This document shows positions 12,170 through 25,105 of a stretch of 64,000 bases of DNA, in pieces. The notes under the pieces are model-generated. The model was not told the DNA's origin, did no database searches, and was given only the letters and a program-made list of their open reading frames with translations. Where the stretch lies: the NCBI RefSeq assembly GCF_035222485.1, contig NW_026946671.1, positions 1,612,001-1,676,000 on the forward strand. Direction: 5' to 3'. Origin of the DNA: Podospora pseudoanserina. Its lineage: Eukaryota; Ascomycota; Sordariomycetes; Sordariales; Podosporaceae. Position 1 is the first letter of the stretch; every line of letters starts with the position of its first letter. Both the position numbers and the translations under genes were made by a program.

Positions 12170-13115
12170 AGAGTAGCGACGTTCTTTTTGGTTTGTTTCT
12201 GTGCTTTCGTTTCGTTTTGCCGACTCTGCTTCAGTCATTTTTTGTGATGGTGTGTTGTGCGTGCTTTGCTTTGTCTGTGTTCTGTTGATGCCCCCCAGCA
12301 TTCCCCAGCCCCCAGCCCCCAGCGTGTCCCCAGCCCCCAGCCCCCAGCCCCAGCGTGTTTTGTGTGTTTTGTTTGGCGTGTTTTGTGATGTGTGTTCCAC
12401 CCAGCGTGCCATCTATTATCTCATCTACTATTTATTGCCATTTACGGGCGGCGAAGTCGGACTCTGCACCTCCTCGTGGTGTCGCCTGGTAACCTGTTAC
12501 GAGTGCACAGGGCCAACGGAGAGACGCAGATGTAGCTATTAGAATCAACAATGCCAACTTTGATTTCATCGGTTCCTTCAGTATTGTCGTGATATTCATG
12601 TTGGTTTGTTCATGTTTCCATGCCACTTGTCCATGATTGACCTCCTCTATCAACCAACAAAACAATGATCGCATCACGTTCCAGTTCCATACGAATAATT
12701 TCATGTCAGATAAACCGCGATAGGTACGAGCTAGTAGTTGAAGACGAAAGTGCTTTTTGAAAGCGTGAGAAAAGCATGTTTCAGGAAAGCCAGAGGGGTT
12801 TGTAACATTGGGAACTGAGGAAAAGGCTCAAGTATGTCATAAGATGTGATCATAATTGAATATTGAAGAATCAACAGATCGGGTGTTGTGGCCAGGTGCA
12901 TTCAGGGGTAATTCAGGGGCTACTATCACAAAACAAGTAAACAAAAAGCGCAGGGTTAGGGTTATTTCCACTGTCCCTTGTTCAATGCACCTCAAAATTT
13001 CTATTCCTCGAGATAAGACTAAATTCATTGTTTCTCCCCATGCATGATATTCTTTTCTTGTAAAGTTTCTCTCCTAGACAGTTCTTACTTCTTTAATCTC
13101 ACATGTAGCTGCCCT
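12170..13115. repeat. Intergenic with CCCCAG minisatellite and a telomere-like motif
   Basis: At about 12297-12355 there are tandem units of CCCCAGCCCCCAGC interleaved with CGTGT. At 12953-12964 the sequence GGGTTAGGGTTA gives two telomere-type repeats. No gene recognised. Confidence 0.5.
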
Positions 13116-13992
13116 CTAAGTATACTGCCAAGCAGCCGCCCCCTGGCCGGGGTAAGGAGTGACCTTGAGGTTGATGGGAGTGCAGTAGTTGAGGCTCTTG
13201 GCGTTTGTTGAGTTTCTACCATACAAAGTCCACTCGGGCCCAGCAGGACCCGAAGCCCTCGGAGGACAAGCGACCCAACCCCAACCGTTGCCATTGAGGT
13301 TGATGAACCCACCGCCCTGGTAGGCGGCAAAGCCAGTCGAGGTGCTGCCGGACGGCATGTATGCCGAATGAGCTTGGGTGTATTCGACATTCCAGTCCGG
13401 CGTCAGATAGACCTGTTGACCGCCGGGCACCATTGTGTTCATACCAGCTCCGCCGAAGCCGCCCGCCACAATCGATGTGACGTTGCCGGGTGGGCAGTTG
13501 GGGTCGACGACAGAAGGGCAGTAGCTCTTGGTTTCTCCTCCAAGCCACAAACGAAGCCCTTGGGCGGTAACGGGCTTCCCGTCAAGCTGGGGGAGCGCCG
13601 GGTTTGAGACGGTGAGAATAAAGGCAGACTCGGCGGGCGGGAGAAGACTGAGGATGTTATTGTTGCAGGTGTACATGAACTTGCTGTAACAGGCTCCATT
13701 GCAATAAGACAGGCCTTCACCGGCTGTGACGGGGCAGAGAAATTGGTTCTCCCAGCATACGTACTGAACACAGATCTGAGTTAGTGTGACGCCGTGCGAG
13801 GTGATCTGGAAGCTGTGCAATGATTTTGTAGGAGATAAAATCAGGGGTAGGTGGTACAAGCCTGGTTGGTTTGTAGAGGTGGTCACTTACGTTGGTAGGG
13901 TCATATTGTGCTGGTCCACATTGCTCCAGAGCACCCAGAACTCGATGGCCTAGGCCAATGAGAACGGCAGCAGTCAGGCTAAATCGAGTCAT
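13116..13992 (-). CDS. Secreted CBM52-like carbohydrate-binding protein
   Basis: Exons 13992-13891 and 13763-13116 (minus), 249 aa. A signal peptide is evident (about 1-20, MTRFSLTAAVLIGLGHRVLG). A cysteine-rich module follows (QCGPAQYDPTN, YVCWENQFLCPV, YCNGACYSKFMYTC), resembling the small CBM52 module seen in fungal endo-1,3-beta-glucanases; the intron splits this module. The C-terminal half has a glycine- and aromatic-rich beta domain with NLNGNGWGWVACPP, recalling small cell-wall proteins of the PhiA type. No glycosidase catalytic motif is seen. Likely role is extracellular or cell-wall glucan binding. Family call is moderate. Confidence 0.65.
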
Positions 13993-15960
13993 TTCTGCTA
14001 TCGATAGGAATATTGTGATGATTGTATCCGAGTGCAAGTGCAAGGCTTTTCAAGCGATAACTGCAGAGTCCTAGGTTCTTGGAAGTGATGGTCGAATGAA
14101 ACAGATTCAAGAGGTGTGTTTTCGGAGTGAAAGCCACAGCATTTATATTCCGTTGATGATGCCATGACACTCGACCCCACGCCTCCTCGTACAAACCTGA
14201 GCGGGTAACTGACATGGGTTGCAGACTCTCTGTACATGTAGCATCTCGTATTGCTGCCGTCACTTGTCTGCTGATTAGGCAAGGTCTTGTATCCAGGATG
14301 GATTACTGCGCGATGTCTTCCGAGTCAGTTCCGATCAGGTGGACGCCAGTTTGTGCCAATGTTACCAAGGAAGTTCACCTTTATCTGCGTGAAGGAAGGA
14401 TATGGACGGTTCTGTGGGGTACAAGGTGCAACTTTAACTGGCCCGGCCAAGCATCTGGCCGATCTGAGTGTGTAAGAGTGTAGCACCCCAGCCACGCCAA
14501 ACGCAGGAATAACAGTGCCGATGAAAAAAGATAGCGAGCTCTATATGCGGGGTATACATGTCAGTGATGGTTGCCAAGACCCAGCACACCTGACTTCCAT
14601 GTTTATAGACCTCGTATTCAGAGTGTCGGATGGGCTGGCTAAATCCATTACTCCATCCGGACTATCCCCGCGCTCAGCAACTGCTGGGCCACCCGGCTTC
14701 GGCTGACTGCGGAAACGCCGGTGTTCGTGTCTTTCGAAGTTGTATTCAGCTTTCTTGTCTCCTGTCACTTGTGTTAATACGGGACACCCGAAGAGTCCTG
14801 GAGGAAGGTTTGTATAACCTTGGGGTTGGGTACTTACACCGGCATGTCTGATGCAGCTGAGATGTCGCCGCCTCGTGTTTTATTCCTGTTCATCGTGAAC
14901 TTCGTATCAAGAATTATATTGTTGTCCTGCACAGACCCTATCCCGCTGCCTAGGTAATATGGCAAGCTCAACCGACTCTATGCAATCATACGATCTGCTT
15001 GTGCACAACTCGTAACCTTGACTGCGACTCATGATCCTATTTTAGGCTTCTGGCCCATTTAAGGCATACCCTACACACAAGATTGCGATAATGGAAATAC
15101 ACTTCAAGGAGAGCCAGAGATCAAATGGTCTTGAAAAAGGAGACACCAGGTACTTGAGGATGATTGTTTATGAAGGCGCGTTCCCGGCCTAGGGCACTTT
15201 CTGTTTTTCTTTCTCAGCAAGGTTTGAGTTGTCAAGAAAACGCACACTATTTACTCAACTATGCGTCAACGCCTCTCGAACATTTCAGGTTGCCTCCCGT
15301 TATATCGAGGATTCACTGACTACCTATTTTCAAGGACCTCACATATCGCGCGAAGCGTATGTATACCTTTGTATACTTGTTGGGCCCCTGTTAAACTCAG
15401 TTTGATATGCACCTGAGCCGTGTGTATGGCTTATACGTCTCGAGTTGGGTGTGCATACTGTGTTGTCAGGTGGATAAAAATACCTCACTGCAAAATTATA
15501 TTGCGCTAAGTCCAGCGCAATGATGTCCATATACAACAGTGACTTGTGTCTCTACCGTTGTAGTTTGTCAAGGTTATCTGTGCCAAGAATCATACCGCAG
15601 CAGATACTACGTACCTAGATATGTTCGCAGAGCGAAACATAGCTCAACCTAGAATTTTGCTATCACTGAGAAATATTTGATTCTCGGCACAATTTTATCC
15701 AACTCTTGTCGTTGATATATTAATGTCCGACTGCCATCATCACAGCCCCGCAAGTGCCGGCTTCTCCGCACTTCACGGTACCCTTTCGGGTGCCAATTCC
15801 GAGTTTAGGGGTTTATTTTGTTGGAGTATATCCGCATAATGCGGAGTATCTTGCTCGAGGGTAATAAAAATCATGCGCGCTCTTCTCTTGAGGTGGCTTT
15901 CTCTCACCATGAACGGTGAATCTGAACGACATCCACATTTCAGTTCCAAAATACCAAGAA
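13993..15960. other. Long intergenic region, no supported gene
   Basis: Nearly 2 kb with only short unsupported ORFs on both strands. It includes the promoters of the secreted protein (left) and the aldehyde dehydrogenase (right). No repeat or RNA gene found. Confidence 0.4.
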
Positions 15961-17572
15961 ATGGCACCTCACAGCCCAACTACATCGAATAATGGGGGAG
16001 TCTCTGAGAGAACTAGTACTCTTTCCCAGCCTCAGTTTCTTTTCATCAACGGCAAATACATCCCCAGCTCAGACAATGAAACTTTCCCAGTCAGAAACCC
16101 AATAACGGGCAGCGTCCTCTACAACTGTGCTTCTGCTTCGAAGGCTGATTACGAAACCGCCATCGAGAATGCACACTCGGCCTACCAGACGTGGTCACAG
16201 ACAGGGCCTTCAGCAAGGAGACGCATCTTCCTCAAGGCGGCCGACATTATGGAATCGTACATCATAGGGGACGCTCCAGAGTTCATGTCCCAGGAGGTGT
16301 CTGCCACTATGCATTGGGTCAAAATCAACGTCTTTGCCACCGCGGGCCTTTTTCGCGAAACCGCGAGCCTGGCCACTCAGATCAGAGGAGAGATAGTCCC
16401 AGCTGACAGGCCCGGAACGACAATTTGGGTGGAAAGGCAGCCGGTGGGCGTGGTGTTTGCGATTTCACCATGGAATGCTCCGGTTGGTTGACTCCTCTTT
16501 TCTTCGTCTCTTTGTCGTTTTATTTTCATGACCCAGAGAGCTAATTATCTCTGTACAGATCAACCTCACCGCAAGAGCAATTGCCGTCCCATTGCTCTGC
16601 GGCAATACGGTAGTCCTCAAACCATCCGAGTTCAGCCCAAAAAGTCAGGATTTGGCCATACGGGCGTTGACTGCCGCGGGCCTACCACCAGGATGCGTCA
16701 ACGTTTTGCCCACAAGCGCGGAACGGACGCCTGAGGTGACCGAATTGGCGGTCAAGCACCCCAAGGTTCTTCGAATCAACTTCACGGGAAGCGACAGAGT
16801 GGGGAGGATCATCGCTGGCTGGGCGGCCACCTGCCTAAAACAATGTGTCTTGGAACTCGGCGGCAAGGCCCCTGTTATTGTCTTTGAGGATGCCAGCATT
16901 GACGATGCGGTCGAGGCGGTGGTGTTTGGGGCCTTGGCTTTTAGTGGACAGGTGTGCATGTCGACCGAGCGAGTGATATTGCACAAGTCAATCAGCAGGG
17001 AGTTCAAAGAGAAACTGCTGAAGAAGGTGGAAACCATCAAGACCGGCAATCACTTGGAGGACCCGGCAGTTTCGATATCTGGATTGTTCACGTCGGCTCA
17101 TGCAAAACGAGTGATGAGCTTGGTCAAGAGTGCGGTAGACGGTGGTGCGAAACTGCTTGCTGGTGACCTCCAAGTCACTGGCCCGAGAGGTACCATTATC
17201 CGACCTCATATTCTTGAACATGTCAGCACAAATATGAATATTGCACACGTCGAGACATTTGGGCCTGTCATGTTACTGTCTGAGTTCGAAACGGACGACG
17301 AGGCGGTGGCCTCAGCAAATGACAGCGACTTTTCTTTATGTGGGAGTGTCTTCTCAAAAGATACAATGAGGGCTTTGGACATCTCCAAGCGGCTCAGGTT
17401 AGGGGCATGTCACATCAACGGGCCGAGCTTATATGTGGAATCCACGCTGCCACAGGGAGGGACAGGGGGTGGCAGTGGATATGGACGCTTTGGTGGAATG
17501 GCTGGAGTCGAGGCATTCACTGAGAAAAAGATAATCACTGTTGTCAAACCGGGCCTGAAATTAACCCTTTGA
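15961..17572 (+). CDS. NAD(P)-dependent aldehyde dehydrogenase, salicylaldehyde/vanillin type
   Basis: Exons 15961-16482 and 16559-17572, phase 0 join, 511 aa. Oxidises an aldehyde to an acid. Key residues: Asn in SPWNAP (172), Glu273 in VLELGGKAP, nucleophile Cys307 in FSGQVCMSTERV. The segment around RGEIVPADRPGTTIWVERQPVG, just before SPWNAP, resembles aromatic (salicylaldehyde) dehydrogenases rather than betaine aldehyde or glycolytic types. The donor is GTTGGT, slightly weak; the acceptor CTGTACAG is good. The ATG at 15961 is used because upstream ATGs are out of frame. Confidence 0.9.
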
Positions 17573-17932
17573 GATCAGGCTCGGATCCAGCTATTCGTTG
17601 GTGAGGATCAAGATGATCTTACATCAATATGCTTCATGTTTCTTGTCCCTTTTGGCAGAGGATCAGGACATAATGGCGAGAAACCTAGGGCTTTGTTCAT
17701 AAACATATCATTATTTCCATCCTCCCAGTGAGCCACCATCCTTCTTGCATGACTTTTTTTACGGACTGATAACCACCCAAGGTTTGCCCACTTAATTATT
17801 AAACATGAAAAACCCCAAACCCGAAAGTACGAAACGCCTTGAAGAAACACCCCCTATGTGCAGTACAAATTACCATGTTTTTTCCCTTACTACCCGCTTG
17901 CTCTGATATATCCTCCTCGACATTTGATCAGC
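17573..17932. other. Intergenic between convergent genes
   Basis: 3' regions of the aldehyde dehydrogenase and PRP8. Nothing else seen. Confidence 0.4.
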
Positions 17933-20900
17933 CTATGCAAAGTTATCCTGTCTGTCCACCCAGATATCTTCCAACTCGTTGAAACTGGAGAAGTGGATCG
18001 GACGGTGTTGATCGCTGTAAAACGGCGCAGGTGTATCCAGCTTAACATGGACCGGTTTCTTCTCCAGGCCGCCGAAGGCACTACCCATGAAGCTGTAATT
18101 CCACCTCCCTGATTCAGGCACTAGAAAGAAGCCCCTGAACTTTTCACTCAACAGTAACTGCCTCTTCTCGCCCATGGCTGTGGTAAACCCCTGGGGCTGG
18201 TCGCTGCCGACATCCTTATTCTCTACACCCCACTTGTAGCCCTGCGGCGTGAGCGCCCAGGCTGACAGTGAGACACTGCCCGGTGTAAAGGACACTGCCA
18301 CAGTTAGGGTGCTCTCCTTGCTCCACGATGGGTGGGCATCAAGCAATCGGGCATGATCGGTAACATCCATGGCCGACATATAAGGAAGCTCATTACCAGA
18401 TGTCGTGTGAATAACGCCGAGAGGCTCCATTCCTTTGAGCATGTCATGTTGAGGGAGATGCTGAGGCAGCTGAACATTGCGCAAACCACCAATCTGGGGC
18501 ACCATGACGATACAGCGAACCTCCTTGACTTGATCATTGTCGGCAGGCGAAGCTCCATACAAATAGCCCGCGACCTGCACTCGAAGATCGGCAATCTGGA
18601 TAAACTTCTTGAGGATATTTTTGGGCATCACATATGTGATGTCATCCACATCATTGTCCAGTGGTGACACGTACATATTGTTCGCCCTTGTCCGCAAATT
18701 CGACGTGGCGATAGCCCTCGTGCGCCACTCGGTCTTGGACGCAAATGTCTGCTGTTCAAACTGCGATGTTGTCGTGACGATAATCTCCTCTCCATGCACA
18801 TTTTGAGTCTTGGTTGTGACAGCAGTAAGCTGCTGCTGCTCCTGTTGCTGCTTTTCAATCTCGGCAGCTTGTTGTCTCTGGAGAGAGGGGGCCGAAATTT
18901 CCATACCCAAGATGATGTCGCGTACTTCGCTACTTGTCAAACTGGAGACATTGACATTATTCTTCTTCCCGTAGTCATTCAGGATCAGATCACGAAGCTG
19001 CGTTTCGATCTTGATCCAGTCCTCATCCGAGAGGGAGGGCCAGATATGATGATCCTGAGTGATGACAGTCTTGTCGGGACGCAATATCAACTTCGTCTTA
19101 TCCTGGTTGACGTGCAGGGCACGGAGAATGAGAATAAGACGAGAGAATGCTGTGTATGAAGAAATGCTCTTGAGCCACTCATCGTAGAGGTTGAAAAGAA
19201 CCATTTGAGGCTCGGTGGCACGCAAAATCATGTCGCCAAGCTTCTCCACCTTCATGGCAGCCTGGAAGGGAAGCTGGAGCTCAGAAGCGCGAATCGAGAT
19301 ATTGGGAAAGTCCAGGAGATTGACCTCCAGAGGATCCAAAAGACCCTTCCGCGTGACGATGAGCTGCTTGGGCTGCTCTTCTACTGGAAGGGATCTGATC
19401 AATGCTGCCACTTCTTCAGCCGTTTTCCATTTCGCCAACTGGCCCAAGCGCTTCTGCCCTGCCCAGACGCTGGTGTGGATAATCTTCAGGAACAGCTGCC
19501 CAGTCCGAGGGTTGAAGATAAAGATGGCACCGTTGATGGGCTTCGTGGTCAGGTTGCCCTCGAAGGTCTTGTGGATCGTCACACGGTACACATTTGTGTC
19601 GTCAATGAAGAGCTGAGTCTGATTGCTGAAAAGCTCGGAGTAATTTTGCGAGTTGAGGAACTCTTGGTTGCTCTCGGAGGCATACAGCTGAAGACCTTTG
19701 CGGATACGCTCACGCAACACATAAAGAGCAGGATTGGCCTTCATGATCTTGGACATGGCTTGCTGAACCAGCGTTTTCAGGCCTGGGAAGTACTGGCCGT
19801 AAGCAGAATAGAGGTTGTAGGCAAGGTCGATACCAATCATGAGGCCGGTAGGCGATGGGTACAAGCTCATGCTATCGGTGGTGTAATCCAGATACTTGGC
19901 CCTGACATATCTTTCAATATCATGGGAGTCGTAGTCGCCGTAGCGCAGCTGAACGTCAATCCAGAACTTGTTTGTCGTGGTTGCCTCGATGACATCTTTG
20001 TTGTCGAAAAGGAGGGACGGTCGCGTAACATTCCACTTGTGGCTGGCAAACAGCTGGATGTCTGCGCAGGAACTGTTCATCTTGTAGGATTTACGCGGGT
20101 GGATCGTCTCTTTCTGAACAGATTCAATGCTCAGAGCTTCCAGTTCCTGATCAAAGACCTGGCAGAGATCCATGACAACCGACTCGTGTATTTTCTGCCA
20201 CAGATGGGCGCGGAAGATCTGGATCAAAGAGATCTTGAGGGTCGGGATCTTGCCGTGAAGGAAAATACCAGTCAAATCCAGTTGGACCTGGAAACCAACG
20301 TAAACATTTGCTCTGTTGATGGTTGGGCTCCACCAAAGAGTAAACCGACGGTTGGGGATTTGATTGAGACCGGACCGCTGGGCGTTTGTGAGCTTCTTGA
20401 ACTTCATTGATCTGGGAAATAGTTAGTACACTGCATGCTGAGGTGTGGGTTAGAGGGGGTTTACGCACTCTTCAAAACCGGAGGCCCGCTCCCAGAATAG
20501 ACCCTCCCAAGAAGGGAAGCCTGTTGCCTTGAAAAGAGTATGCTCGAGAATCGTCTCAACACCTCCCAGTGCCTGAATGACATCGGTGCGATAGGCATTG
20601 AGGTTCCATAGTTTGCCGTCGTGTCGCTGACTGGTCCACCAGAACGGATTGCTCTTCATCAACTGATAAATCTTGAACTCTGCCCGGGTGCGGAACCCCT
20701 TGTCGAAGCTCAGCGTGCTGCGGTCCTTTTGGAACAGCGTGTTGATGCGCGGCAGACCCCGATCCCAGCTGTCTTCTAGATCCTCCAAGGTCAGCCTCCT
20801 GTTTTGCTGGTTGGCCTCGAGCCTCTTCTGCGAATATTCCGTCCAGACGCGTTGGGAATCGATGAACTCGGCCTCCCAGGGAATGATGTAGCGGAAGATG

Positions 20901-23900
20901 TTGGGAATAAGGGTTTCCTCGTCATGAGACATGCCGGCACGGTAATGAGTGACCCCGACATCGGTCTGCTTGGACCATCGCTTATCGCTCGTTGGGATCA
21001 AGATGTGAGACCCAGAGATCATACCTAGACCACCAAGCTCTTTGGGGGTATAAAATACAGCAGGCGGGAACCGCGACGGCATCTTTGAGTTGAGGCCAAT
21101 CTTGACTCGGGTTTGGATCTTAGTCTCACACTTGACAATTGTGTCAAGTAGATTGACAGTCGAAACAGCAGCCTCGCGGTAGTACGTGAAGAGAGCGATC
21201 AAGGCAGTGTTCCACTTGTTGGCAATCTTGGTGAACGTGGTTGAGCCCGAGGACATGAGGATTTGGCGAATGCGGTTGTTGAACTTCTGAATGTCCTCCT
21301 CGGTAACCTGCAAAAAGGCGTGGGCGGTGCGCTCCTTGGTGGCGTTGTTCACCAGTGACCAAACGCTGTCCTTGACGGGAAACTCGTCATTCTGGTTGCG
21401 AATCTTGGGCAAAATGCGCACCTCGAAGCCGCACATTGAGAACAGGAGGTTTGGGTTGTCCTTGCTGTAGACACTTGCAAATGTGTCTTCCCACTCGATG
21501 GTCGTGACGGATCTTGGTAGTCGATTCTTCAGATCCCAAAAGACAGCCCTGCCGAGGTTGACATCGTGTCTCATCAAGCGCATGCGAGAATCTCTCGGCC
21601 AGCATTTCTTGCTCTTGTACCCGATGACATTCTCAAAATTTGGATCCGGTTGTTCGGTAAGAAACCGCTGGATGAGGTCGCGCGATTCGTCAGCCGTGAA
21701 GCGGAGAAAGACCCAAATTTTGTCAATGTATCTGGTGTACAGTCTAATGGGGTGTCTCGTCTCCGTGTCGCGATCCTGGAACTGGAGAAAATCGTTGGGG
21801 CTTTGAGGCGGGCCGGCAATGTCGCTAGCGCGCTGAGGCCCCAGGAGTAGAAGGTCGAGAATCAGCCCATAATACTGGAAAACAAACGCCGAAAACTGAA
21901 GGCCACGAATCATGCCGTAACTATTGACATGGCTCATGTCTTTGTACGTCAGTGTGACGTTGTTCTTGGCTGTAATGTAGTCGGCCAAATTGTGGTCCAT
22001 GATGAGGCGAAGTAGCGAATTGAGCAACGTGAGCTCGATCTTCTCGTACACCTTGGACAAGGAGGTCTCGATCATGACGTTGCACTCCCCATTTGCGGTT
22101 TCCCAGACTTGGTCGAGATTGTTGATACCTTGAGCCCACTTGTACACGAGGAGAGGAGGGACCTCAGAGTCCGACGGCTTGATCCAAGCAGGAAAGAGGT
22201 GACGCTGGTCGGCTTGATACCAGAGATACTGATCCAGGTAGGCATCGCTGATCTTCTCAATGGGCTCAATGTCGTACACAGGGTTGATGGTGCTATAATT
22301 GTCGTTCATATCAATGCCCACCTCCTTGAAGGCCCGCTGCGTCAAGAGGAAGCGCTTGATCCGCTCGAGAGTAGTTCCCGGGCTGTCGTATGCCTGTTCA
22401 ATAAGGGCCAGCTCTTCTCTTTGGCTCTGGTTAAGTCTCCCCTTGGTGGAGTAGGCTTCGCGGAGACGCTCGAGGGCCAAGATGAGGATCTTGGTATCAT
22501 GCTTGTAGGAAACACTCGGGAAAGGAATAGGGGAGAACTTGCGGGACTCGAGCCAATGCACAGTGGTCGTATAGATGGCCACGGCCTCCTCGGAGGATAC
22601 ATACGGTCCATCTTTCATATGGTTGTGTTGCCTTTCCTGCTCAGCCTTGAGCCAGAGACGGGTAAGGCGGCCGACGTTCTTCTTGGCGACGGTCTTGTCC
22701 ACGGTGGCACCCCTTCTGATGCGCTCTCTGTTGTAGTGAGCAACCGAGACCCACCAATCAGCCTTGGACTTGACATATCTGAGGATGATGTTCTCAATAG
22801 CAGCAGGCAGTCCTGGGACCTTCCACGGAATATTGCTCTTCCAGCACCTCCAGGCCTCAGAGAGATGCTGCAACACGGTGTTGACCTTGTTTTGTTTGAT
22901 ACCCTCGGGCATCATATCCATCAGGTCCGCCATGACCGAAGCCCGAAGCTCGAGATCGAAATGTGACTCGACACGCTGCTTCGTGACGGTCTTGGCAACG
23001 CCTTTGCTGTGGCGGCCTTCAAACTGACGAGACAGCAAATTTCCAAGCCAGCGCTCCAGCAAGGGGATAATACCGCGCATGAAAAACAGCCAGACTCTCC
23101 AGGCAGGAGCCCAGAAACCGCAGCCAGGGCCTTTGCCAACAGGGCCCGCGTTAAACCGGTAGTAAATCAAGTGCTTCAAATCCTTGCAAGAGCGAATCTG
23201 GTGCATGAGCTTGTACTTGTATCGATACATTCCCGTCAGCTGTCCCACATGGTTGAACGCATAGAGGATACCATCGGCGAGCTGAAATGCGTCAATGTTA
23301 CCCAGCCGGTATTGCACTTGGGCATCGACAATGAGCTTGGTGAGCCGCAAGATCTCTCGCATTAGATGAAAGGCGTTTCCAAATCTCGACTTTTTGCGCT
23401 CCTTGGTGGTGAGAGTCTTGACGGGCTTCAGGTTGAAATTGTAATCAAGATGGAGATAGGTAAGGTTCTTGCGATGAATCAACAAGTTGAGCATATTGAA
23501 ACCTTGGCGACAGACTTGAAGACCTGCCTCTACCCAGTCGATGGTTGTCTGCTGGAAGAACTTGGTCTGCTTCAAGGACCTGAGCAAACTTTGCTTTTGC
23601 AACGACTTGGGCTTCTTCTTGTGAAGCTCGTTGAGGACGTACGTCTTCAAAAGCTTCTGGTATGAGACGCGGACCTTCACAGGCTGCTTTGGTGGACAGT
23701 GTTCGAGGTACCAGTGCTTGATCAGAGGAACATCTTGAGCCCGGACCATACGCCCAGAGCGACGGTCAAATGGAAACGGTGCCCACCACAGTTCTATCGC
23801 AGATGCCGTGTCGTCTGTATAAAGCTCCTCGTCGGCCATGAACGGTTCAACACCCACGGGAAGCTCGAACTCCTCCTCTTCTGGCTCCTCGTTGCTGCCC

Positions 23901-25105
23901 TGGCCAAAAAGTTCGTCTTCATGACTGATGGTGAGGTTCTTCGGCGCCACGGCCCGAGATGAGATGGGGTTGATGCTGGTGTCGAAGTAGAATGCAGGGA
24001 GATTGTGGTCCTCTGTTCGGGTGTACACTACCTGAGGATGCGAATGCCAGGAAAGGTGGACGCTGCGCGGGAGAGCATTGTAAAGATAGGGATAGGACAC
24101 TCGACATTCAGTTCGGATGGGGTTTCTGAAAATGATGCGGTCCATGGCGTTGAACTCGCCGAAATCCTCGTCATTGGGGTCGATATCTTTGTAAAGTGGC
24201 TCAAAGCGAGGACCGCCAGGCAGCGCAACATTCAAGGCTTTGGCCGTGAGAAAGCTCTTGAGCTCGAAGAGATAAAAGTAATTCTGATCAACAACCTCAG
24301 ATACCAAAGGACGACTGAGCCGATATAAGCTCGCCATTTGTGGCAGTGTGAGGTTCCATGTCTTGTAGCTTGGGCCATTGACATGTGTCGTGTCCAGGAG
24401 AGGTTGATGGTCATAAAACCATTCGTACACAGCAGCCTCTTCGTCTTCGTCGAGCTCCATCTGGATCGGCTCCAGCGGTTCGACATCCTCGATGTTCTCG
24501 GACCAAGAAAGGGGTGGCTCTTCGTCGTCAAACGGAGGGAACCGCATCCGTTTGAACAGTCTTCGATCGCTCTTCTCCTTGCGCATGGTCGTCCACATAG
24601 TAGCCCACTGTGCAAAAAATACGGGTTCGATGACGCGTGGAATCTCATTGACGAGCGTCAGGCAACCATTGACATGGTAGAGCACCTTGACCTCCCTCGC
24701 TGATTCCCAAGGCATCGGCATGTTCTCGAGCAACTTCAAAACTGCATGAGGCATGAATTTCAGCGCACCAAGATAGCTTCGCTTGTCATTGGTGTACTTC
24801 TTCTGCGAGACATCGCCGATATCCTTCACAATCTTACGCAGGTGTTCCGGCGGCATATCGGCCTTTTGCGTCTCCACGAAGCCACCCTTCCGCTTCTCGC
24901 CAAACCGATTGCGCTGGTCCCGAAGCCATTCCTTCTTCTTTTGGGCAAACTTGGCAATCTGAGGGTTCGTGGGAGGCTGGTATCCGGGGGGGGGTGGTGC
25001 CGGAATAGCAGGCGGCGGAGGAAGTGAGGACGGCGGTCCGGGGGGCGGCGGCGGAGGGGGTGGAGGCGGAGGACCCCATCCGGGGGGAGGAGGAGGGAAA
25101 GACAT
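17933..25105 (-). CDS. PRP8: Pre-mRNA splicing factor Prp8 (U5 snRNP)
   Basis: Exons 25105-20469 and 20411-17933 (minus), intron 57 bases (GTGCGT...CCCAG), 2371 aa. The join restores [17 protein letters not shown]. Prp8 is the scaffold of the spliceosome active site. The N-terminus is a poly-proline segment (residues 1-50), followed by the conserved body with reverse-transcriptase-like, linker, endonuclease-like and RNase H-like regions, and a C-terminal Jab1/MPN domain ending [15 protein letters not shown]. Length matches the usual 2.3-2.4 k residues, so the intein sometimes found in fungal PRP8 is absent. A Gln-rich insert ([13 protein letters not shown]) lies in the C-terminal third. Identification is certain. 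Confidence 0.98.

Noticed and set aside
11521-12288. 255-aa Ser-rich + ORF overlapping the orphan gene
   Set aside because: Alternative frame of a compositionally biased repeat; begins in a candidate intron. Kept only as a caution under the orphan gene.
19205-20410. 401-aa + strand ORF
   Set aside because: Antisense shadow of PRP8, whose minus-strand frame is conserved throughout.
22109-22966. 285-aa + strand ORF
   Set aside because: Also antisense to PRP8, no independent support.
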